Assembly: GCF_026625985.1 (NCBI RefSeq)
Contig: NZ_CP113116.1
Span: 1,612,001 to 1,676,000, forward strand
DNA from: Mycobacterium sp. Aquia_213
GTDB lineage: Bacteria; Actinomycetota; Actinomycetes; Mycobacteriales; Mycobacteriaceae
Direction of reading: 5' to 3'
Length of the DNA: 64,000 bases
In this document: positions 1 through 8,174 of the stretch, piece after piece
How positions within the stretch are numbered: the first letter of the stretch is position 1
How the letters are laid out: the number at the start of each line of letters is the position of its first letter
Program-made: the position numbers and the translations under genes
Notes under the pieces: generated by a model
Databases searched by the model: none
What the model was told of the DNA's origin: nothing
Seen by the model: the letters and a program-made list of their open reading frames with translations, nothing else

Positions 1-1
1 G

Positions 2-427
2 GATGGCTACCTCGGTCACCCGGCCATCGATCGCGACGATTGGTTCCCCACCGGCGATTTGGGCTTCTTCGGCGACGGGGGGCTCGTCGTGTGTGGCCGA
101 GCCAAGGAAATCATCTCGATTGCGGGACGCAACATCTTCCCGACGGAGATCGAGCTGATCGCCGCCCAAGTCGACGGGGTGCGGGAAGGTTGCGTGGTTG
201 CCCTGGGCACCGGCGCACGATCCGCGCGTCCGGGCCTGGTCGTCGCGGCCGAGTTCAAGGGCGATGACCAGCGCCAGGCCCGCACCGAAGTGATTCAGCG
301 CATCGCGTCGGTGTGCGGAATCGTGCCGGCCGACGTGGTGTTGATGTCGCCGGGATCCCTGCCGCGCACCTCGTCGGGCAAACTACGCCGGCTGGAAGTG
401 CGGCGAACACTCGAGCTGGTGGACTGA
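2..427 (+). CDS. mbtM: MbtM (FadD33), fatty-acyl-AMP ligase of mycobactin synthesis, C-terminal part
   Basis: The last 141 codons of an adenylate-forming ligase whose 5' end lies left of the window. Visible are the TGDLGFF motif, the hinge region GRAKEIISIAGRN and the C-terminal lysine motif PRTSSGKLRR, all typical of fatty-acyl-AMP ligases. In M. tuberculosis MbtM activates the lipid chain as an acyl-adenylate and passes it to the carrier protein MbtL for acylation of mycobactin. The stop codon is followed after one base by the mbtN start, so the two are co-transcribed. The assignment rests on close resemblance to FadD33 and on synteny with mbtN, mbtK and irtAB. Confidence 0.93.
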   Translation, partial: DGYLGHPAIDRDDWFPTGDLGFFGDGGLVVCGRAKEIISIAGRNIFPTEIELIAAQVDGVREGCVVALGTGARSARPGLVVAAEFKGDDQRQARTEVIQRIASVCGIVPADVVLMSPGSLPRTSSGKLRRLEVRRTLELVD

Positions 428-428
428 C

Positions 429-1598
429 ATGACCGCGACAAGCCAGATCGTTTTCGATACCGACTATCGCGCGCTGCTGTCCGAGGCGTTTGACGACCGC
501 GTCACCGAGTGGACGTCCGAAGCCGAGGCGCAGCAGCGTTTTCCGCGCAAGCTGATCGAGCATCTGGGATCAAGCGGCGTCTTCGCCGCCAAGTGGACTG
601 ACCAAACTCAGCCCGATGTCAACAAGCTCGTCGAGCTCGCCCTCGCCCTGGGCCACCTGGCTTCGGCCGGTATCGGAGTGGGCGTCAGCCTGCATGACTC
701 GGCCATCGCGCTGCTGCGCCGCTTCGGCAAGTCGGATTATCTGAAGGACATCTGCGAGAAGGCGATTCGGGGTGAGGCGGTGCTCTGCATCGGCGCCTCG
801 GAAGAATCCGGCGGATCGGATCTGCAGATCGTCGAAACCGAGGTTCGTTCGCACGACGGCGGTTTCGCGGTCCGGGGCATCAAGAAGTTCGTGTCGCTGT
901 CTCCGATCGCGGACCACATCATGGTCGTGGCGCGCAGCGTCGACCACGACTCGTCCAGCCGGCATGGCAACGTCGTGGTGGTGGCGGTGCCGACCACGCA
1001 TGTCAACGTGCAACAGCCCTACAACAAGGTGGGTGCCGGGCCGCTGGACACCGCGGCGGTGCACATCGATACCTGGGTTCCGGCCGACGCGATGGTCGCG
1101 CGGGCCGGCACCGGACTGGCGGCCATCAGTTGGGGTTTGGCGCACGAGCGCATGTCGATCGCGGGCCAGATCGCGGCTTCGTGCCAGCGGGTGATCGGAA
1201 TTACCTTGGCCCGCATGATGACTCGACGCCAATTCGGCCACACGCTGTTCGAACATCAGGCGTTGCGGCTACGAATGGCGGACCTGCAAGCGCGTGTCGA
1301 CCAGCTGCGCTTCGCGCTGCATGGCATCGCCGCTCAGGGGCGGCTGGATCTGCGGGCGGCCGCGGGTATCAAGGTCACCGCGGCACGGCTGGGCGAAGAA
1401 GTCATCGGCGAGTGCATGCACATCTTCGGTGGGGCCGGCTATCTCGTCGACGAGACACCCCTTGGCAGGGTGTGGCGAGACATGAAGCTGGCCCGGGTCG
1501 GCGGCGGCACCGACGAAGTCCTCTGGGAGTTGGTCGCGGCCGGCATGAAAGCCGACCACGACGGCTACGAGGACTGGGTCGGACGCTCCAACGCGTAG
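429..1598 (+). CDS. mbtN: MbtN (FadE14), acyl-ACP dehydrogenase of mycobactin synthesis
   Basis: A 389-residue protein of acyl-CoA dehydrogenase fold: an alpha-helical N-terminal domain, a beta domain around SEESGGSDLQIVET, and a C-terminal helical domain containing TRRQFGHTLFEHQ and HIFGGAGYLVDETPLGRVWRD. In the mbt-2 locus the family member MbtN introduces the double bond next to the carbonyl of the acyl chain carried on MbtL. It starts one base after the mbtM stop. Its last 34 bases overlap the end of the convergent mbtK gene, so the two transcripts are antisense at their 3' ends. Confidence 0.93.
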   Translation: MTATSQIVFDTDYRALLSEAFDDRVTEWTSEAEAQQRFPRKLIEHLGSSGVFAAKWTDQTQPDVNKLVELALALGHLASAGIGVGVSLHDSAIALLRRFGKSDYLKDICEKAIRGEAVLCIGASEESGGSDLQIVETEVRSHDGGFAVRGIKKFVSLSPIADHIMVVARSVDHDSSSRHGNVVVVAVPTTHVNVQQPYNKVGAGPLDTAAVHIDTWVPADAMVARAGTGLAAISWGLAHERMSIAGQIAASCQRVIGITLARMMTRRQFGHTLFEHQALRLRMADLQARVDQLRFALHGIAAQGRLDLRAAAGIKVTAARLGEEVIGECMHIFGGAGYLVDETPLGRVWRDMKLARVGGGTDEVLWELVAAGMKADHDGYEDWVGRSNA

Positions 1599-2197
1599 AG
1601 CACCATGCGCCGGTTCGGCGCGTCGTGCTCGCCGAGCGACCGGCATCCGACGTACTCGCACAGGCGGCGCACGGTGGTGTTGCGGTGATCGGGGTCGAAC
1701 ATGATCCGCTCGCAGCGTGGTTGCAGCGCGAACACGCTGGCCACGATCCGCGGTAGCAGTCGCGGGCCGAATCCCCGATTCACCAGCCTCAGGTCCGCGA
1801 TGGCCGCGTGTAACCCGATGTCATAAGGATGGGCCTCATAGTGGCGAGAGATCATGTCCTTTGCCGCCCAATAGATCTCAAGGTAGGCGCACGCTTCGTC
1901 GCGCAGGGCTGCGATCAGCGGCAGCGAATAGGTCCCCGCGAGCTGCGCGTCGAGGTGCTGGCGCCACCGCGACTCCGGCCAGGCGTACTCCCAGGTCTCG
2001 GCGAGATGGGGGCGATTCATCCACTCCGACACCATCTCTGCGTCGTCGCTTACCGCGGCACGCAGGTCGTATGGCGGCTCCAGCGAGGGGACCGGAAGCG
2101 GGCCGACGCGCTGCACATCGTCGGACAAGTCCTTGCGTTCGCGCTTCAGTACCTGGGTCGACGCGTCGTCGGTCTGGGTGCTTGAGGCTCCGTTCAT
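1565..2197 (-). CDS. mbtK: MbtK, N6-acyltransferase for the mycobactin lysine side chain
   Basis: A 210-residue GNAT-fold acyltransferase, the same length as M. tuberculosis Rv1347c and with its landmarks: PSLEPPYDLR, EWMNRPHLAETWEY, GTYSLPLI, HAAIADLRLVNRGFGPRLLPRIVASVF and MFDPDHRNTTVRRLCEYVGC. It transfers the fatty acyl group from MbtL to the N6 of the (hydroxy)lysine of mycobactin. It is transcribed towards mbtN and overlaps it by 34 bases. An IdeR-like iron box lies 35-53 bases upstream of the ATG, which points to repression under iron-replete conditions. Confidence 0.94.
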   Translation of the reverse strand: MNGASSTQTDDASTQVLKRERKDLSDDVQRVGPLPVPSLEPPYDLRAAVSDDAEMVSEWMNRPHLAETWEYAWPESRWRQHLDAQLAGTYSLPLIAALRDEACAYLEIYWAAKDMISRHYEAHPYDIGLHAAIADLRLVNRGFGPRLLPRIVASVFALQPRCERIMFDPDHRNTTVRRLCEYVGCRSLGEHDAPNRRMVLYALERPTQSS

Positions 2198-2231
2198 CGT
2201 TTGCTGACCTTACCCGAGCGTGGTTTCGCGG

Positions 2232-2250
2232 TTAGGTTAGGCATGCCAAA
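2232..2250 (-). promoter_or_regulatory. IdeR iron box upstream of mbtK
   Basis: TTAGGTTAGGCATGCCAAA matches the 19-bp mycobacterial IdeR consensus TTAGGTTAGGCTAACCTAA almost perfectly in its left half and retains the CC of the right half. It lies 35-53 bases upstream of the mbtK start, a position suited to iron-dependent repression. Confidence 0.85.
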
Positions 2251-2278
2251 CCGCAGGAGGCCGCGCCTACCAGCCGCG

Positions 2279-2357
2279 TCGAGTGTGCGTCCTTGGCGTT
2301 GAGTGTGCGGTGAGGGCGGGGACGCGCCGGTCAAGGCCGCCGTGGATGCACACTCGA
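2279..2357. repeat. Short inverted-repeat element (REP/MITE-like), copy 1
   Basis: A 79-bp GC-rich segment bounded by perfect 10-bp inverted ends, TCGAGTGTGC and GCACACTCGA, with an extra internal GAGTGTGC. The end motif recurs in the intergenic elements near 37.3 kb and 42.1 kb. It sits between the mbtK iron box and the tRNA gene. It has no coding capacity. Confidence 0.6.
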
Positions 2358-2432
2358 ATCCCTGAGCACCCGTCGTGGGCAGCGACAGTGACGTTTGCTT
2401 GGCCGTCGGGGCGGTAATATCGCAGGGCCCAG

Positions 2433-2514
<82 letters not shown>

Positions 2515-2583
2515 CTCCGGCGTTTCAGCCGTGAATCCCGTGCACCGGACCACCGCGCCTCGACCCGGCCACCGAGCGTCAGC

Positions 2584-2602
2584 TATGGTAAGGCAACCCT
2601 TA
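2584..2602 (+). promoter_or_regulatory. IdeR iron box upstream of irtA
   Basis: TATGGTAAGGCAACCCTTA matches the IdeR consensus at 13 of 19 positions and keeps the central AGGC and CC of the two half-sites. It lies 54-72 bases before the irtA start and downstream of the tRNA gene, so it can control irtAB without affecting the tRNA. Confidence 0.75.
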
Positions 2603-2655
2603 GTTTCAGGGTAAATGGTCGTGGCGGAACTCCCCGCTGCGGGAGAGGACCGCCG

Positions 2656-5274
2656 ATGGCACGCGGGTTCCAGGGCGCGATATTGCGCGGTTTCGGCGCG
2701 CGCGATCACACCGCAACCGTGCTCGAAACCGTGCAGATAGCACCGCATTTCGTGCGGGTGCGGATGGAGTCGTCGACCCTGTTCGAAGACGTGGAGGCCG
2801 AGCCCGCCGCGTGGTTGCGATTCTGGTTCCCGGACCCCGCCGGATCGAATACCGAGTTCCAGCGGGGCTACACGATCTCCGAGGCCGACGCCCCCGCCGG
2901 CCGTTTCGCGGTCGACGTCGTGTTGCACGAACCCGCCGGCCCGGCGTCGACGTGGGCCCGCACGGTCCAACCCGGCACCACGATCGCGGTGATGTCGCTG
3001 ATGGGTTCGTCGCGGTTCGACCCGCCCGAGGAGCAGCCGGCCGGCTATCTGCTGATCGGCGACTCGGCGTCGATCCCCGGCATGAACGGCATCATCGGCA
3101 CGATTCCCGACGACGTGCCGATCGAGATGTACCTCGAGCAGCACGACGACAACGACCCCGCGATCCCGATCACCTCGCATCCCCGGCTGCGGGTGCGCTG
3201 GGTCCGCCGCACCGACGAGAAATCGCTGGCCGACGCGATCGAGACCCGCGACTGGTCGAACTGGTATGCCTGGGCGACGCCCGAGGCCACCACCCTGAAG
3301 CACGTCCGCAAGCGGCTCAAGGAAACGTTCGGCTTCCCCAAGTCCGAGGTCCACGCGCAGGCGTACTGGAGCGCCGGGCGCGAAATGGGCACCACCCGCG
3401 GCGGCGAGGCGGAGACCGCCGACGTGCCCAGCGCCGAGAGTGCGCCGGAAAGCGTTGCGGCCCTTCCCGAGACACCGCCGGCCGCCGTCGACGAAGCGGC
3501 CGCCGCCAACGCCGGCAACTGGCGCGCGCAGGCCGCCGGCCGGTTGCTCGCGCCGCTGCGATCGGCGCTGATCGTCTCCGGCGTGCTGCAGGCCGTGATC
3601 ACGCTCGTGCAACTCGCACCGTTCGTGCTGCTGGTCGAGTTGGCCCGGCTACTGGTGACGGGTGCCGACGCGTCGCGATTGTGGGACGTCGGAATCGCCG
3701 CCGTGGCGCTGCTGGGTTTGGGCACCGTCCTGGGTGCGGCCCTCACCCTGTGGCTGCACGTCATCGACGCGCGGTTCGCCAGCGAGCTGCGCTCGCGGCT
3801 GTTGAGCAAGATGTCGCGGCTGCCGCTGGGCTGGTTCACCGCCCGCGGGTCGGGTTCGATCAAGCAACTGGTGACCGACGACACGCTGTCGCTGCACTAT
3901 CTGGTCACCCACGCGATCCCGGACGCGGTCAATGCGATCGTCGCGCCGGTGGCGGTGCTGGTCTATCTGTTCACCGTCGACTGGCGGGTGGCCCTGGTCT
4001 TGTTCGGGCCGGTGCTGGTCTATCTCGTGATGGCGTCGGCGCTGTCGATCCAATCCGGCCCGAAGATCGCTCAATCGCAGCGCTGGGCCGAAAGAATGAC
4101 CGGGGAGGCCGGCGCCTACCTCGAAGGCCAGCCGGTCATCCGCGTCTTCGGCGGCGCGGCGGCGTCGAGCTTCCGGCGCCGGTTGGACGAGTACGTCGGC
4201 TTCCTGGTGGCCTGGCAGCGCCCGCTGGCCGGCAAGAAAACCGCGATGGATCTGGCCACCCGCCCGTCCACCTTCCTGTGGCTGATCTCGGTCATCGGCA
4301 CCTTGCTGGTCGTCACGCACCGGATGGATCCGGTCAACCTGCTGCCGTTCTTGTTGCTGGGCACCACCTTCGGTGTCCGCCTGCTCGGCATCGCCTACGG
4401 ACTCGGCGGCATCCGCACCGGATTGCTAGCCGCCCGGCGTCTCCAAATCGCGCTCGACGAGCAAGACCTCGGGGTAGCAGAACGGCCGGGCGCACCGAGC
4501 GGCGACACGGCGGCCACCGTGGTGTTCGACCGCGTCGGCTTCAGCTACCGCCCCGGGGTCCCGGTGATCCAGGACGTATCCCTGGAGCTGCGCCCGGGCA
4601 CGGTGACCGCGCTCGTCGGCCCGTCCGGATCCGGGAAGTCGACGCTGGCGGCGCTGCTGGCCCGGTTCCACGACGTCGAGCACGGCGCGATACGTGTTGG
4701 GGGACAAGATATCCGGTCGCTGACCGCCGACGAGCTCTACACGCGGGTCGGCTTCGTGCTGCAGGAAACCCAACTCGTGCACGGCACTGTCGCGGAGAAC
4801 ATCGCGTTGGCCGTCCCGGATGCCACCCTCGAACAGATCCAGGCCGCGGCCCGCGAGGCGCAAATCCACGACCGGGTGCTGCGGCTGCCACAGGGTTACG
4901 ACACCATGCTGGGCGCCAATGCCGCGCTGTCGGGCGGTGAGCGGCAACGCCTCACCATCGCCCGCGCGATCCTTGCCGACACCGGAGTCCTGATCCTCGA
5001 CGAAGCCACCGCGTTCGCCGACCCGGAGTCGGAATACCTTGTGCAGCAAGCACTTAACCGGCTGACCCACGATCGGACCGTGTTGGTGATCGCCCACCGC
5101 CTGCACACCATCACCCGGGCCGACCAGATCGTCGTGCTCGATCACGGACAGATCGCCGAACGCGGCACCCACGAGGAGTTGCTCGCCGCCGACGGTCGGT
5201 ATCGCCGATTGTGGGACACCGGCCAGGGCAATCCGGTGGCCGTGACGGGGGCGGCGCAGGAGGGCGGGCGATGA
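2656..5274 (+). CDS. irtA: IrtA, siderophore ABC importer with FAD-binding reductase domain
   Basis: An 872-residue inner-membrane protein that, with IrtB, imports iron-loaded (carboxy)mycobactin and reduces the iron. Residues 1 to about 270 are a siderophore-interacting FAD domain with the flavin motif R70-G-Y72-T. After an Ala/Glu-rich linker comes a six-helix ABC membrane domain (about 290-560). The ATPase domain has Walker A GPSGSGKST near residue 655, signature LSGGERQ near 758 and Walker B VLILDEA. I chose the ATG at 2656 because it gives the N-terminus MARGFQG known for IrtA; an upstream extension would run into the tRNA gene. The stop overlaps the irtB start (ATGA). Confidence 0.96.
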   Translation: MARGFQGAILRGFGARDHTATVLETVQIAPHFVRVRMESSTLFEDVEAEPAAWLRFWFPDPAGSNTEFQRGYTISEADAPAGRFAVDVVLHEPAGPASTWARTVQPGTTIAVMSLMGSSRFDPPEEQPAGYLLIGDSASIPGMNGIIGTIPDDVPIEMYLEQHDDNDPAIPITSHPRLRVRWVRRTDEKSLADAIETRDWSNWYAWATPEATTLKHVRKRLKETFGFPKSEVHAQAYWSAGREMGTTRGGEAETADVPSAESAPESVAALPETPPAAVDEAAAANAGNWRAQAAGRLLAPLRSALIVSGVLQAVITLVQLAPFVLLVELARLLVTGADASRLWDVGIAAVALLGLGTVLGAALTLWLHVIDARFASELRSRLLSKMSRLPLGWFTARGSGSIKQLVTDDTLSLHYLVTHAIPDAVNAIVAPVAVLVYLFTVDWRVALVLFGPVLVYLVMASALSIQSGPKIAQSQRWAERMTGEAGAYLEGQPVIRVFGGAAASSFRRRLDEYVGFLVAWQRPLAGKKTAMDLATRPSTFLWLISVIGTLLVVTHRMDPVNLLPFLLLGTTFGVRLLGIAYGLGGIRTGLLAARRLQIALDEQDLGVAERPGAPSGDTAATVVFDRVGFSYRPGVPVIQDVSLELRPGTVTALVGPSGSGKSTLAALLARFHDVEHGAIRVGGQDIRSLTADELYTRVGFVLQETQLVHGTVAENIALAVPDATLEQIQAAAREAQIHDRVLRLPQGYDTMLGANAALSGGERQRLTIARAILADTGVLILDEATAFADPESEYLVQQALNRLTHDRTVLVIAHRLHTITRADQIVVLDHGQIAERGTHEELLAADGRYRRLWDTGQGNPVAVTGAAQEGGR

Positions 5275-7010
5275 TTCGCACCTGGATAAGCCTGGTTCCG
5301 GCGGACCGCCGCGCGAAGGTGACCGCCTACGCGGTGCTCGCGTTCGTGTCGGTCGTCGTGCGCGCGGTCGGCGCCGTCCTGCTCGTCCCGTTGGTGGGGG
5401 CGTTGTTCAGTGACGCACCGCAGCGCGCGTTGGCGTGGCTGGGCTGGCTGTCCGTCGCGACCGTGACCGGATGGATCGTCGACACCATCACCGCGCGGAC
5501 CAGCTTCGATTTGGGCTTCGCGGTGCTCGACCATTCGCAGCACGATGTGGCGGACCGGCTTCCGGGCGTTCGGCTGGACTGGTTCACCCCCGAGAACACC
5601 GCGCTGGCCCGTCAGGCGATTGCGGCAACCGGCCCGGAGCTCGTCGGTCTGGTGGTCAACCTGCTGACGCCGCTGACGACTTCGGTGCTGCTGCCCGCGG
5701 TCATCGGCCTGGCGCTGTTGCCCATCTCGTGGCAGCTCGGCGTGGCGGCGCTGGCCGGTGTGCCTCTGTTGCTGGGAGCGCTGTGGGCCTCGCTTCGCTT
5801 GACGCGCCGCGCCGACACCGCGGCCGGCGACGCCAATTCCGCGCTGACCGAACGGATCATCGAGTTCGCGCGGACCCAGCAGGCGCTGCGCGCCGCGCGG
5901 CGGGTCGAGCCGGCCCGCAGCCTGGTCGGCTCCGCGCTGGCCGAGCAGCACAGCGCGACGATGCGGCTGCTCGGCATGCAGATCCCCGGCCAGCTGCTGT
6001 TCAGTGTCGCCAGTCAGCTGGCCCTGATCGTGCTGGCCGGCACCACCACGGCGCTGACCGTGGACGGCACACTCAGCGTGGCCGAGGCGGTCGCCCTGAT
6101 CGTCGTGATCGCCCGCTACCTCGAGCCGTTCACCACCGTCAGCGAGCTGGCGCCCGCGCTGGAGAGCACCCGCGCCACCCTTGACCGCATCCGTGGCGTG
6201 CTGACCGCGCCGGCCGTGGCGGCCGGGGCCGCCGGCTTGTCGGACGCGGTGGTCGCCCCGCGCATCGAATTCGATGACGTCGCGTTCGGCTACGACGGTG
6301 CCAGCACCCCGGTGCTGGACGGCGTCAGCTTCGCCCTGGAGCCGGGAACCACGACGGCGATCGTCGGGCCGTCGGGTTCCGGAAAGAGCACGATCCTGGC
6401 GCTGATCGCCGGGCTGCACCAACCGACCCGCGGCCGCGTCGTCGTCGATGGCGCCGACGCCGCCACGCTGAACACCGAGGCGCGCCGCGCGGTCAGCAGC
6501 GTCGTCTTCCAGCACCCGTACCTGTTCCACGGCACGATCCGGGACAACATCTTCGCCGGTAACCCCACCGCCGGCGACGACCAGTTCGGCCGGGCCGTCG
6601 CGCTGGCGCGGGTCGACGAGCTGATCGGCCGGTTGCCCGACGGTGCCGACACCGTCGTCGGCGAGGCCGGCTCGGCGTTGTCCGGCGGCGAGCGGCAACG
6701 GGTCAGCATCGCGCGGGCCTTGTTGAAGGCCGCTCCCGTGCTGCTGGTCGACGAGGCGACCAGCGCCCTGGACACCGAGAACGAGGTTGCGGTGGTCGAC
6801 GCGCTGACCGCCGACCCGCAAGCGCGCACCCGCGTGATCGTGGCGCATCGGTTGGCGAGTATTCGCCACGCCGATCGCGTGCTGTTCGTCGACAACGGAC
6901 GGGTGTCCGAGGACGGCTCGATCGACGAATTGCTAGCCGCCGGTGGCCGATTCAGTGAGTTCTGGCGGCGGCAGCACGAGGCAGCGGACTGGCACATCGT
7001 CGCCGAATAG
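5271..7010 (+). CDS. irtB: IrtB, siderophore ABC importer subunit
   Basis: A 579-residue half-transporter: six membrane helices (about 1-320), then an ATPase domain with Walker A GPSGSGKST near residue 366, signature LSGGERQR near 470, and LLVDEATSALD. It pairs with IrtA to form the importer for ferric carboxymycobactin. It lacks the FAD domain of IrtA, as expected. The ATG at 5271 overlaps the irtA stop by four bases, and the protein begins MIRTW as in M. tuberculosis IrtB. Confidence 0.96.
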   Translation: MIRTWISLVPADRRAKVTAYAVLAFVSVVVRAVGAVLLVPLVGALFSDAPQRALAWLGWLSVATVTGWIVDTITARTSFDLGFAVLDHSQHDVADRLPGVRLDWFTPENTALARQAIAATGPELVGLVVNLLTPLTTSVLLPAVIGLALLPISWQLGVAALAGVPLLLGALWASLRLTRRADTAAGDANSALTERIIEFARTQQALRAARRVEPARSLVGSALAEQHSATMRLLGMQIPGQLLFSVASQLALIVLAGTTTALTVDGTLSVAEAVALIVVIARYLEPFTTVSELAPALESTRATLDRIRGVLTAPAVAAGAAGLSDAVVAPRIEFDDVAFGYDGASTPVLDGVSFALEPGTTTAIVGPSGSGKSTILALIAGLHQPTRGRVVVDGADAATLNTEARRAVSSVVFQHPYLFHGTIRDNIFAGNPTAGDDQFGRAVALARVDELIGRLPDGADTVVGEAGSALSGGERQRVSIARALLKAAPVLLVDEATSALDTENEVAVVDALTADPQARTRVIVAHRLASIRHADRVLFVDNGRVSEDGSIDELLAAGGRFSEFWRRQHEAADWHIVAE

Positions 7011-7090
7011 GCCACGGCGGATGGCTCTTGCCGAATGCCTTACAGTTGATCAGTCAGTCAGCTGGTTGAGTCCTGGAGGCGTGGTTGCTT

Positions 7091-8167
7091 ATGAGTGCTG
7101 TGGTGTCGATTCCGCGGTACCCCGGCGATGTGACACCCGCATGGTTATCCGCAGCACTGAGCGAACGCCACACGCCGGTCGAGGTGTCGCACGTCGACGT
7201 GGTGGCAATCGGCACGGGCCAGACCGGGGCGACCTATCGCGTGACGGCGCAATACGGCTCGGATCCCGGGGAGCTGCCGGAAACATTCGTGATCAAGCTG
7301 CCCGCCCAAGACGACACTGTGCGCGACCGCGTCGTGATCGGCTACCGCAGCGAGTGTGCGTTCTACACCACGGTGGCCGACCGCGTGCGGGTGCCGACTC
7401 CGAGCTGCTTCTACTGCCAGATCACCGACGACGCCATGGAATACGCGCTGCTGCTCGCCGACCAGGCGCCCGCGGTGCAGGGAGACCAGATCGCGGGCTG
7501 CGGCGAGCAGGAAGCGCGGCTGTCGGTGGTGGCGCTGGCCGGCTTGCACGGCCCCAGCTGGTGCGACCCGTTCTGGCTGGATCTTCCCGGGCTGGCGTTT
7601 CCCCGCCCGGATGAAGCTGGGGCCCAGGGCCTCGGCGACGTGGCGAAGATGAGCGCCGACATCACCCTGGAAAAGCTGGGTGACCGGATGAGCGCCGAAG
7701 ACCGCGAGACCTTCACCACGACAATGGGTTTGGTGACGCCGTGGCTGTCTACCGAGCGGGATCGCTTCGCGCTGCTGCACGGTGACTACCGGCTCGACAA
7801 TCTGCTGTTCGACCCGGCGCACACCTGGGTGAGTGTGGTCGACTGGCAGACGCTCGGCGTGGGTCTTCCGGCGCGGGATCTCGCGTATTTCACTGCGACG
7901 AGCCTGAATTCGGAGTTGCGGGCGGCAATCGAGAAAGACCTCGTCGACGAATATCATCGGGCGCTCTTGGGTTATGGCGTTACCGGCTACGACCGCGAAA
8001 CATGTTGGCGCGATTACCGACTCGGTATGCCGCAGGCGCTGCTGATCTCCGCCCTCGGGTTCGCCTTCGCCACCTCTACCGAACGCGGTGACGACATGGT
8101 GCTCGCGATGCTCGGTCGCGGCTGCCAGGCGGTCCGTGATCTGGGGACGCTGGAACTGCTCAGCTGA
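7091..8167 (+). CDS. Aminoglycoside phosphotransferase/ecdysteroid-kinase-like protein
   Basis: A protein of about 358 residues with the APH kinase fold. The catalytic loop reads LLHGDYRLDNLLFD (near residue 230) and the metal-binding segment VVDWQTLGVGLPARDLAYF. Mycobacteria carry several such kinases; most act on unknown small molecules and there is no sign here of a resistance role. The start is uncertain: GGAGG at 7075-7079 is 11 bases from this ATG but 5 bases from a TTG at 7085. It is convergent with the next gene, leaving 7 bases between the stops. Genes flanking it deal with lipid activation. Confidence 0.8.
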   Translation: MSAVVSIPRYPGDVTPAWLSAALSERHTPVEVSHVDVVAIGTGQTGATYRVTAQYGSDPGELPETFVIKLPAQDDTVRDRVVIGYRSECAFYTTVADRVRVPTPSCFYCQITDDAMEYALLLADQAPAVQGDQIAGCGEQEARLSVVALAGLHGPSWCDPFWLDLPGLAFPRPDEAGAQGLGDVAKMSADITLEKLGDRMSAEDRETFTTTMGLVTPWLSTERDRFALLHGDYRLDNLLFDPAHTWVSVVDWQTLGVGLPARDLAYFTATSLNSELRAAIEKDLVDEYHRALLGYGVTGYDRETCWRDYRLGMPQALLISALGFAFATSTERGDDMVLAMLGRGCQAVRDLGTLELLS

Positions 8168-8174
8168 GCGGAGG

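Noticed and set aside
1130..1756. Plus-strand frame spanning the mbtN/mbtK junction
   Set aside because: Out of frame with mbtN, compositionally biased, and without any recognisable domain.
5142..6869. A 575-codon open frame on the minus strand across irtB
   Set aside because: Low-complexity Arg/Gly/Gln-rich translation antisense to irtB; a codon-bias artefact.
7040..7075. Repeated CAGT in the sequence before the APH-like kinase gene as an operator
   Set aside because: The short direct repeat (cagtcagtcag) has no clear symmetry and does not match the operator families of this window.
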